The notes below the pieces were generated by a model that was given only the letters and a program-made list of their open reading frames with translations, had not been told where the DNA came from and did no database searches. 9,334 nucleotides of DNA from an archaeon (lineage in GTDB: Archaea; Asgardarchaeota; Hermodarchaeia; Hermodarchaeales; Hermodarchaeaceae): assembly GCA_016550415.1 (NCBI GenBank), contig JABXGU010000852.1:1-9334 (forward strand). Reading direction: 5' to 3'. Every line of letters begins with the position of its first letter. Positions within the stretch are counted from its first letter, which is position 1. Positions 1 to 5,885 of this stretch are shown in pieces. Both the position numbers and the translations under genes were made by a program.

Positions 1-120
1 CCATCCAAGCCATCTAAAGCTTCTAAGCCATCCAAGCCATCTAAAGCTTCTAAGCCATCCAAGCCATCTAAAGCTTCTAAGCCATCCAAGCCATCTAAAG
101 CTTCTAAGCCATCCAAGCCA
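1..120 (+). repeat. In-frame 27-base tandem repeat encoding PSKPSKASK
   Basis: Four identical 27-base copies lie at 1-27, 28-54, 55-81 and 82-108, followed by a 12-base partial copy at 109-120. Each unit is three 9-base subunits encoding PSK, PSK and ASK. The array abuts the window edge and probably continues upstream. It is contiguous with no spacers and stays in the aminopeptidase frame. Immediately after it, PTK and PSK triplets look like diverged copies. Confidence 0.97.
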
Positions 121-1098
121 ACCAAGCCCTCTAAAGAACCTGAGAAAGAAACCGTTGCTATTCCACCCCAACCCGTAACAGAAACCCCTGAACCAACTGA
201 AAAAGAAGAATCTGCTGAAGACAAATATCGCAAAGCAGGCAAGATTGCCCGCCAAGTTAGAGAAGAAATTTCCTCCTTGATCAAAATAGGTGCTCGCGCA
301 TTTGATCTCTGTGAAGCCGCTGAAAAACGCATCATCGAATTAGGAGGCGGCATTGCCTTTCCCACAAACATATCAATAAACGAAGTTGCTGCTCACTACT
401 CCAGCCCTGAAGAAGACACAACAACAATCAACGAAGGAGACATCGTAAAACTGGATATAGGCGTCCACATTGATGGATACATCGCTGACACAGCCATCAC
501 CATAAGCTTCGACCCTGCCCTTGACACTCTTGTCAAAGCAAGCAGTGAAGCCCTAGAAAAAGCTCTCAAACTCGTCAAGCCAAAAGTCAATGCCAAAGAC
601 CTTGGCAAAGTAATCGAAGACACAATCAAGAGCTATGGTTATCGACCAATACGAGACCTTAGTGGGCACCAGCTCGACCAATACCTCCTCCACGGACAAA
701 AGAGTCTACCCAACATCGCTGTCCCGCACGGTGCTATCCTCGAAGAAGGAGAAGCCTATGCTCTCGAAACCTTCGCCAGCACAGGCAGTGGAAGCGTCCA
801 CGAAACCGGGCAATACCTCATTTTCAGCCTAAATCCCGTCCGCGCCCCAATCAGAAATCTTGGCGCCCGAAATATAGTGCGTTTAGCAGCAAAGGAATTC
901 AAAAGCCTCCCATTCAGCCGCCGCTACATCGCCAAGAACATACCAAAATTAAGCCTAGCCATCGGTCTCAGAGAACTCACAACAAAGGGAATCCTACGCC
1001 AATACAGCGTTCTCGCAGACATCAAGGGAAGCCGAGTAGCCCAAACCGAACACACCTTCCTTGTCACCAAAGATGGCGCTGAAATCACTACAAATTAG
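1..1098 (+). CDS. map: Type II methionine aminopeptidase with Pro/Ser/Lys-repeat N-terminal extension (5' partial)
   Basis: This enzyme removes the initiator methionine from nascent proteins in the cytosol. The frame is open from base 1 to a TAG stop. It contains no ATG or GTG, and its first TTG (277) lies inside the conserved fold, so the true start is upstream of the window. Numbering from base 1, residues 1-40 are a (P/A)SK repeat, about 41-73 are a Pro/Glu/Lys-rich linker, and the catalytic domain runs from about 74 to 365. All five dinuclear metal ligands of the family are visible: D152 (LDIGVH), D163 (IADTA), H223 (LSGH), E256 (ALET) and E350 (TEHT). H231 matches the second active-site histidine. 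The C-terminal insert typical of type II enzymes (about 274-340) is present. Archaeal homologues are usually near 295 residues and start close to the KAGKIA segment, so the extension of at least 73 residues is unusual. The family call is secure. The role of the tail is unknown; ribosome or nucleic-acid contact is inference, by analogy with the charged N-terminus of eukaryotic MetAP2. Confidence 0.95.
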   Translation, partial: PSKPSKASKPSKPSKASKPSKPSKASKPSKPSKASKPSKPTKPSKEPEKETVAIPPQPVTETPEPTEKEESAEDKYRKAGKIARQVREEISSLIKIGARAFDLCEAAEKRIIELGGGIAFPTNISINEVAAHYSSPEEDTTTINEGDIVKLDIGVHIDGYIADTAITISFDPALDTLVKASSEALEKALKLVKPKVNAKDLGKVIEDTIKSYGYRPIRDLSGHQLDQYLLHGQKSLPNIAVPHGAILEEGEAYALETFASTGSGSVHETGQYLIFSLNPVRAPIRNLGARNIVRLAAKEFKSLPFSRRYIAKNIPKLSLAIGLRELTTKGILRQYSVLADIKGSRVAQTEHTFLVTKDGAEITTN

Positions 1099-1110
1099 AT
1101 GCACTAAACG

Positions 1111-1167
1111 TTAAAGGAAAGGTTTAAAAGGTTAATACGCCGGGCTTTAAGGGGAAGCCTTAAAAGG
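1111..1167 (+). promoter_or_regulatory. Candidate TFB promoter region with repeated TTAAAAGG elements
   Basis: TTTAAAAG at 1123-1130 is preceded by a purine-rich stretch (GGAAAGG) and resembles an archaeal BRE/TATA pair. CTTAAAAG at 1159-1166 is a second candidate. TTAAAGG also occurs at 1111-1117. TTTAAGG (1146-1152) and CCTTAAA (1158-1164) form a perfect 7-base inverted repeat with a 5-base centre that overlaps the second candidate. A start about 25 bases downstream of either element would leave a TFB leader of roughly 165-200 bases. The inverted repeat could instead be an operator or the end of the aminopeptidase transcript. There is no experimental support. Confidence 0.4.
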
Positions 1168-1227
1168 GTTTCGCCAAGCCAACGGGGAAAAAAATAGACA
1201 AACGCCAAATCAAAGAGTAGATTTCGT

Positions 1228-1304
1228 CGTCCACCCACGGACAATGAAAAAGATCCACCAAAACTTCTCTTTTAAGGCGTGGGAGACGCTCACCCAAAGA
1301 GAGG
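1228..1304 (+). promoter_or_regulatory. Structured TFB leader with two competing hairpins
   Basis: Hairpin A pairs CGTC (1228-1231) and CCCACG (1234-1239) with CGTGGG (1278-1283) and GACG (1285-1288), giving 10 pairs around a small internal loop. Hairpin B pairs 1264-1272 with 1296-1304, 9 pairs including one G-U, and carries an inner GCGT/ACGC stem (1277-1280 with 1286-1289). A and B use the same bases around 1278-1288, so they cannot both form. The pairings were found by eye; regulatory meaning is inference. Confidence 0.3.
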
Positions 1305-1336
1305 TAATACTCCAAATCACAATCTCGCCATAAAAA

Positions 1337-1341
1337 GGAGG
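1337..1341 (+). promoter_or_regulatory. Shine-Dalgarno site of TFB
   Basis: GGAGG, preceded by an A-run, ends 10 bases before the ATG at 1352. It is the best ribosome-binding match in the window and supports that start codon. It lies downstream of the leader hairpins and is not buried in either of them. Confidence 0.75.
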
Positions 1342-1351
1342 AAGAAAGGGT

Positions 1352-2317
1352 ATGGTAGAAGAATCACCAAAAATTAAGGGAAGAATTCATGACGCACACA
1401 ATCCTCACAAGTCCACATTCCGCTGTCCTGACTGTCGAAGCCAGGACGTTATTCGCGACTTGAATAGAGGAGAAATCATTTGCGGTAACTGTGGTCTCGT
1501 TCTAGACACACATATGCTCGATCAAGGGCCAGAATGGCGTGCATTCACCAGCGAAGAACGAGATAAACGAAGCCGAGTAGGCAGCCCAATGACCTACACA
1601 GTCCACGATAAAGGACTAAGCACCATGATTGACTGGCGCAATCGAGACGCCTACGGTAAGAAACTTGCACCTAACCGTCGCGCCCAAATATATCGGCTCA
1701 GAAAATGGCAAATCAGAACAAGAGTCCACTCCAGCATAGACCGGAATCTAGCCTATGCAATGAGTGAACTCGACCGGCTCACAAGCCAGCTCAGTGTGCC
1801 AAGACCTGTTAAGGAAGCAGCGGCAATCCTTTACCGCCACGCCATTGAACACCAACTCATCCGCGGACGAAGCATAGAGGCAATGATTGCTTCTTGCGTA
1901 TACGCAGCATGCAGGCTCCGCCAGGTGCCACGTACACTCGACGAAATCGCTCACCACAGCAGAATCAACCGCAAAGAACTGGGACGATGCTATAGGCTAC
2001 TCCTACGAGAACTCGAAGTAAGGATCCCAATAGCCTCCCCAACAGATTTCATCCCACGCTTCTCACAAGCACTCCAACTAAGCGGCGCCGTCCAACGCAA
2101 AGCCGCACAAATCATCGACGACGCCCGTAAAAGAGGTATAACCGCAGGAAAAGACCCAACAGGACTAGCAGCCGCAAGCCTATACATAGCATCAATACAA
2201 GAAGGCGAACGACGAACACAACGAGAAATCGCAGAAGTCAGCAGAGTCACAGAAGTAACAGTCCGCAACAGATACAAAGAACTCGTCCGCGAATTGGGAC
2301 TAGAAGTTGAGATCTAA
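1352..2317 (+). CDS. tfb: Transcription initiation factor B (TFB/TFIIB)
   Basis: TFB binds the TBP-TATA complex and the BRE, recruits RNA polymerase and helps open the promoter. Length is 321 residues against about 300 for most archaeal TFBs; the excess is a polar N-terminal stretch of about 20 residues. The zinc ribbon has ligands C25, C28, C44 and C47. The B-reader/linker follows, with GPEWRAF at 59-65, then RSR and HDKGLST. The first cyclin fold spans roughly 120-215 (RNLAYAMSELDR, RSIEAMIASCVYAACR, PRTLDEIA). The second spans about 222-318 and ends in the recognition-helix segment TQREIAEVSRVTEVTVRNRY. No core element appears missing, so it should be functional. Whether it is the general TFB or one of several paralogues cannot be told here. 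It lies 253 bases after the aminopeptidase on the same strand, behind a structured leader, so it probably has its own promoter. Its coding strand is strikingly rich in A and C toward the 3' end. Confidence 0.97.
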   Translation: MVEESPKIKGRIHDAHNPHKSTFRCPDCRSQDVIRDLNRGEIICGNCGLVLDTHMLDQGPEWRAFTSEERDKRSRVGSPMTYTVHDKGLSTMIDWRNRDAYGKKLAPNRRAQIYRLRKWQIRTRVHSSIDRNLAYAMSELDRLTSQLSVPRPVKEAAAILYRHAIEHQLIRGRSIEAMIASCVYAACRLRQVPRTLDEIAHHSRINRKELGRCYRLLLRELEVRIPIASPTDFIPRFSQALQLSGAVQRKAAQIIDDARKRGITAGKDPTGLAAASLYIASIQEGERRTQREIAEVSRVTEVTVRNRYKELVRELGLEVEI

Positions 2318-2336
2318 GCATTCTCTTACGAGAAGC
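2318..2336. terminator. Hairpin between convergent TFB and zinc-protein genes
   Basis: TTCTC (2321-2325) pairs with GAGAA (2330-2334) around a four-base loop. A bulged A (2320) separates this from two more pairs (GC 2318-2319 with GC 2335-2336). The hairpin fills the 20 bases between the two stop codons and could mark transcript ends for both genes. No long T-run follows on either strand, so termination activity is uncertain. Confidence 0.35.
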
Positions 2337-2337
2337 A

Positions 2338-2586
2338 TTAGTACCTAGTTGTTCTATCTGTCTTGGTATCATGAACTTCGACTATGATGGGGAAACCGCA
2401 GTCAGGGCAGAGAACTTTTGCACGGGATTGTGCGATTCCTGTAGCGCATTCTTCGCAGAGGCGATGTCGTCCTTCGCCGCATTCGCATAGTCCATAATAA
2501 TGTTTTGATCCGCCGCCACCCCGTCTGTAGCTGCTCAATGCTCCCATTGTTGTTCCACATTTCTTACAACGTGGTACTGAAGACAT
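2338..2586 (-). CDS. Small eight-cysteine zinc-finger-like protein, function unknown
   Basis: This 82-residue protein has cysteine pairs at C7/C10 (CKKC), C34/C36 (CEC), C44/C47 (CEEC) and C60/C63 (CPDC). H29 and H41 are possible alternates. This suggests two metal sites, for example an outer zinc-ribbon-like C7/C10/C60/C63 and an inner C34/C36/C44/C47 knuckle, but the ligand grouping is a guess. A glycine run (23-26) links the first pair to the inner module, and the C-terminus is charged. There is no signal peptide or membrane segment, so it is probably cytosolic. The start is supported by AGGTG seven bases upstream of the ATG. The gene is convergent with TFB and divergent from homoserine dehydrogenase. 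I do not recognise a named family; a nucleic-acid-binding or protein-interaction role is plausible from composition alone. The regular CxxC spacing argues that this is a real gene. Confidence 0.8.
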   Translation of the reverse strand: MSSVPRCKKCGTTMGALSSYRRGGGGSKHYYGLCECGEGRHRLCEECATGIAQSRAKVLCPDCGFPIIVEVHDTKTDRTTRY

Positions 2587-2692
2587 AATATCACACCTAC
2601 TCTCATAAATCTCATAGTTTTGAAGTTAAAAGGGCTTCCAATGAATCCTAAAAAGTGGGTTCAAATGAGTGAGCTTATACTCCAGTGCTATT

Positions 2693-2704
2693 AGTTATAT
2701 AGTG
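2693..2704. promoter_or_regulatory. TATA-like element between divergent zinc-protein and homoserine dehydrogenase genes
   Basis: TTATATAG on the + strand reads CTATATAA on the - strand, so the same bases offer a TATA box in both directions. Starts about 25 bases away would give leaders of roughly 65 bases for the dehydrogenase and 85-90 bases for the zinc protein. It is the most TATA-like stretch in the 202-base interval (2587-2788). No clear BRE was identified on either side. Confidence 0.4.
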
Positions 2705-2788
2705 AGGTATAGGCGAATTAACAATACACTGTTAGTACATTGAGGTAAATGACTGATTATCTTTCAATCTTAAACGGAAGTTTGGGTT

Positions 2789-3826
2789 ATGGAGTTCAAA
2801 ATAGCTTTCATCGGCTTTGGTATCGTCGGTCAGGGGCTAGCTGAAATTCTGGTTAATGAACGTAATCTCCTTAGAACCCTCTATGGTTTGGAATTCAAGG
2901 TTGTGGCAATTTCTGATACGCAGAAGGGTTCTGTCTACGATCCAAATGGTCTTAATCTCCAAAGATTATTGAAAATTGTGAAGGATAGTGGGAATATTTC
3001 AAGTTATGAAGGAGGAACCATGGGTTGGGACAGCATCAAGACAATCACTGATACGAATGCTAATCTGATAGTGGAGGTTTCATGGACTGATATCAATACA
3101 GGAGAACCTGCTATGTCCCATGTCAAAACAGCAATCACTAATGGAAAGCACATTGTCATGACCAACAAGGGACCAGTTGCTTTAGCTGCAAAGGAATTGT
3201 TGAAACTTGCAAAGAAAAATGGTGTAGAGATGCGATTTGAAGGGACCGTGTTGAGTGGTACTCCTGCTATAGCTCTTGGGGTACGTAATTTGGCAGGTGC
3301 GGGAATTAGTGCTATTCGGGGAATTGTGAATGGGACTACAAATTATATTCTCACAGAAATGGAGAATGGTTTAGGCTATTCTGAAGCCCTAAAGCAAGCT
3401 CAGGAACTTGGTTATGCTGAATCAGACCCCACTGCTGATGTAGAAGGTCATGATGCCCTCGCTAAAATATTGATACTGGCTAATGTGGTCTTAGGAGGAC
3501 ACCTAACTAAGAATCACATTCCTTGTCAGGGTATCACAGAGATATCTAGAGACGATATTGAAAAGGCGAAGGCTGAAGGCAAGCGATGGAAATTAATTGC
3601 AGCTGCTAAATCAAAGCAGGATGGATCTGTTGAAGCTTATGTCAGACCAGAGAAGATCGATTTGGACCACCCTCTTGCCTCAGTCATGGGGGCAACTAAT
3701 GCTATCACCTATTCAACCAAGTATCTGGGTGATGTGACAATAATTGGTCCTGGGGCAGGAAAAGCAGCAACTGGCTACGCTTTACTATCTGATATATTGG
3801 ATATACGCCGCACTCTATCCAAGTAG
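2789..3826 (+). CDS. hom: Homoserine dehydrogenase, lacking an ACT domain
   Basis: The enzyme reduces L-aspartate 4-semialdehyde to L-homoserine with NAD(P)H, the branch point to threonine and methionine. It has 345 residues. The N-terminal Rossmann fold carries GFGIVG at 9-14. TNKGP (125-129) holds K127, the equivalent of the active-site lysine near the nicotinamide. The catalytic/dimerisation domain contains the family signature NGTTNY (180-185) and DPTADVEGHDALAK (212-225), with D221 and K225 as the expected catalytic pair. The protein ends right after the dehydrogenase fold and is not fused to aspartokinase or a C-terminal ACT domain, so threonine feedback through ACT is not expected; this is common in archaea. 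The ribosome-binding site is weak (CGGAAG at 2775-2780). Tandem stops TAG-TAA end the gene. The next gene begins 21 bases later, which suggests co-transcription. Confidence 0.95.
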   Translation: MEFKIAFIGFGIVGQGLAEILVNERNLLRTLYGLEFKVVAISDTQKGSVYDPNGLNLQRLLKIVKDSGNISSYEGGTMGWDSIKTITDTNANLIVEVSWTDINTGEPAMSHVKTAITNGKHIVMTNKGPVALAAKELLKLAKKNGVEMRFEGTVLSGTPAIALGVRNLAGAGISAIRGIVNGTTNYILTEMENGLGYSEALKQAQELGYAESDPTADVEGHDALAKILILANVVLGGHLTKNHIPCQGITEISRDDIEKAKAEGKRWKLIAAAKSKQDGSVEAYVRPEKIDLDHPLASVMGATNAITYSTKYLGDVTIIGPGAGKAATGYALLSDILDIRRTLSK

Positions 3827-3836
3827 TAACTTCTTC

Positions 3837-3841
3837 GGTGA
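3837..3841 (+). promoter_or_regulatory. Shine-Dalgarno site of the oxidoreductase gene
   Basis: GGTGA lies six bases before the ATG at 3848, inside the 21-base gap after homoserine dehydrogenase. There is no room here for a separate promoter with leader, which supports translation of the downstream gene from a shared transcript. Confidence 0.6.
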
Positions 3842-3847
3842 AGCGCT

Positions 3848-5638
3848 ATGGGTTATACCCGAAAATACCTGAAGATCGACCTAACAAATGCTAGAATCAT
3901 AGAGTGCTCTCTGGACTTGGATTTAGCTAAACAATACATTGGCGGCAAAGGCTTAGGCGCAAAAATACTGTATGATAACATGAGTGCTCGAATCTCCCCT
4001 TTGAGTCCAGATAATATCCTCCTTTTCATGACCGGTCCCCTTACAGGTACTACCATCCAAACTTCAGGTCGTTGGTGTATTGTAACAAAATCTCCACATA
4101 CAGGTCTCTTCACAGACAGTCACATTGGTGGCAAGTTTGGCTACAAACTTAAGCTTGCTGGTTTTGACTTCATCCAAATTCAAGGAAAAGCTGAATCACC
4201 AAGTTACATCCAAATATCCGATGAAAGGGTATCCATTCATCCAGCTGATATGCTCTGGAGAAAGGGTACTTTTGAAACTGAACGAACACTCAAAGCAAGG
4301 CACAAAGAATCCGAAGTACTTTCTATTGGTCCTGCGGGGGAAAATTTAGTCACTTATGCCTGTGCATCAACGGATAAGACTCACATTGCTGGTCGAGGCG
4401 GAATTGGTGCAATTATGGGGTCAAAGAATCTCAAAGCTGTAGTCGTCAATGGAAGGAAATCAATTGAATTAGCCGATCAAAAAACCTTCAATGCTCTTGT
4501 CAAGGAATTTAATAAAAAAGTCTTAGCAAACCCCGCTGTACAATACCGTCACGAAATTGGCACTGCCATGTGGGTTAAAATGTCAAATGAAGGAGGCTTC
4601 CTTCCCACACGGAATTTCAAATCGGGAGTCTTTGAAGGCTCTAATAAAATTTCTGGGGAACGAATGCGTGATGAATTCGTTATTGGGCATACTGCCTGTT
4701 ATATGTGTGGCATAGCTTGTGGCAAAAGAACACGTTTCAAAAAAGGAAAATATGCCGGACTTGAAGTTGACGGACCAGAATATGAAACAATAGCACTACT
4801 CGGATCAAACTGTGGAATTGATGATTTAGGCGCCATAGCAAAGTCTAGCCAGCTTTGTGATGACTTGGGTCTTGATACAATATCAGCAGGTGGCACTATT
4901 GCTTTCGCTATGGAAGCCAGCGAGAAAGGGATACTTGAGCAAAATGAGGTAGAAGACCTCCGATTTGGAAATGACGACGCAATCCACAAGTTATTACAAT
5001 TGATAGCAATGCGCCAAGGAATTGGGGAACTCCTTTCTAAAGGATCTCTAGAGGCTGCAGAAAAATTAGGTCATGATAGTTCTCATTTCGCTATTCAAGT
5101 CAAAGGATTGGAATTAGCGGGCGTTGAGCCTCGAGGATCGTGGGGAATGGCATTAGCTTATTCAACTGCTGACAGAGGTGGGTGTCATCAAAGATGTTGG
5201 ACCCCTTCAGCGGAACTGAAAGGTGTAATCCCTCGTCTTAGTATGAAAGGGATTCCAAAATTTGTTAAAGATAGTCAGGACGAGCGGTCTGTATGTTTTT
5301 CTCTTGTTGTGTGCGATTTTCTTCCTTTTGATATAGAAGAAATGGTGGCGCTTCTCAATGCGGCCACCGGTTTCTCGTACACGTCAGAGAGCTATTTGAC
5401 AACTGGTGAACGGATATGGAACCTCACTCGAATGTTCAACGTGCGAGAGGGAATTACTGCAAAAGATGATGTGTTGCCCTTAAGGTTCTACACTGAAAAG
5501 ATGCCCGAAGGTTTTGCTAAGGGTGAAAAAATATCAAAAGAAACTCTTGAAGAAGCTAAGGCTGAGTATTATAGACTTCGCGGATGGAATAAGGGCGGCA
5601 TTCCCACAGAAGAAAAACTCGCTTCCCTTGGGCTTTGA
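3848..5638 (+). CDS. aor: Tungsten-type aldehyde:ferredoxin oxidoreductase (AOR family)
   Basis: AOR-family enzymes use a bis-pyranopterin tungsten cofactor and one [4Fe-4S] cluster to oxidise aldehydes to carboxylic acids, reducing ferredoxin in the cytoplasm of anaerobes. The protein is 596 residues, close to the usual 600-620. The N-terminal domain shows GGKGLG (32-37), FMTGPLTGT (60-68) and GGKFG (94-98), matching the family's pterin-binding first domain. The family signature GRGGIGAIMGSKNLKA sits at 182-197. Cluster ligands are C284, C287 and C291 (CYMCGIAC) plus the distal C489 in VVCDF, the spacing known from Pyrococcus AOR. DGPEYET and the C-terminal helical domains are intact, so it looks functional. 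Substrate class (AOR, FOR, GAPOR or WOR type) cannot be read from the sequence with confidence. It follows homoserine dehydrogenase at 21 bases, so an operon is likely. A direct role in aspartate-semialdehyde metabolism is only a hypothesis; scavenging of amino-acid-derived aldehydes is the conventional role. Confidence 0.95.
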   Translation: MGYTRKYLKIDLTNARIIECSLDLDLAKQYIGGKGLGAKILYDNMSARISPLSPDNILLFMTGPLTGTTIQTSGRWCIVTKSPHTGLFTDSHIGGKFGYKLKLAGFDFIQIQGKAESPSYIQISDERVSIHPADMLWRKGTFETERTLKARHKESEVLSIGPAGENLVTYACASTDKTHIAGRGGIGAIMGSKNLKAVVVNGRKSIELADQKTFNALVKEFNKKVLANPAVQYRHEIGTAMWVKMSNEGGFLPTRNFKSGVFEGSNKISGERMRDEFVIGHTACYMCGIACGKRTRFKKGKYAGLEVDGPEYETIALLGSNCGIDDLGAIAKSSQLCDDLGLDTISAGGTIAFAMEASEKGILEQNEVEDLRFGNDDAIHKLLQLIAMRQGIGELLSKGSLEAAEKLGHDSSHFAIQVKGLELAGVEPRGSWGMALAYSTADRGGCHQRCWTPSAELKGVIPRLSMKGIPKFVKDSQDERSVCFSLVVCDFLPFDIEEMVALLNAATGFSYTSESYLTTGERIWNLTRMFNVREGITAKDDVLPLRFYTEKMPEGFAKGEKISKETLEEAKAEYYRLRGWNKGGIPTEEKLASLGL

Positions 5639-5885
5639 AAAACTTTGCAGAATATCCAAGAGATATGCTCGTCTTTTAGGAATCTTACAAGCAATCGCAA
5701 ATCTATCCTCTTAGGATTAGAGTCAATGGTATTTCACAGGCGTTGAATAAGGTCCACACTGATTGTTTATAGATTTAGCTCAGTTGTAGCACTTCGTAAG
5801 ACGAGAGCGTGCTCTTCAAATTCTATACAGGTACTTCCTTACGACGATTTTTCTAATTGTCACATACTCTTTGTTGTGCATTTTA
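5639..5885. other. 247-base gap between convergent AOR and M20 genes; no gene found
   Basis: Neither strand has a supportable reading frame. The only structure is a nested inverted repeat. The outer arms are TATAGA (5768-5773) and TCTATA (5822-5827), flanked inwardly by TTT/AAA. An inner AGAG/CTCT hairpin (5804-5807 with 5812-5815) has a CGTG loop. T-rich stretches at 5673-5677 and 5846-5850 could serve as simple archaeal terminators for the + strand AOR transcript. I see no strong terminator for the - strand gene. Confidence 0.5.

Noticed and set aside
1..120. CRISPR array
   Set aside because: The repeats are directly contiguous with no unique spacers, are a multiple of three, and continue in the frame of a protein.
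277..279. TTG as the start codon of the methionine aminopeptidase
   Set aside because: The codon lies inside the conserved first helix of the catalytic domain, well after KAGKIA. The frame is open through base 1 with family-like sequence upstream, so the gene starts outside the window.
1748..2277. Minus-strand frames within TFB
   Set aside because: They lie fully inside the well-conserved TFB gene, lack ribosome-binding sites and show no domain features.
5514..5714. Short + strand frame overlapping the end of the AOR gene
   Set aside because: Most of it overlaps the intact AOR C-terminus. The rest has no motif and no ribosome-binding site, so it is read as a frame shadow.
5768..5840. Functional tRNA gene
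   Set aside because: There is a D-arm-like box and a T-loop-like box, but the D-stem and T-stem do not pair, no 7-base anticodon loop on a 5-pair stem is found, and the element is too short.
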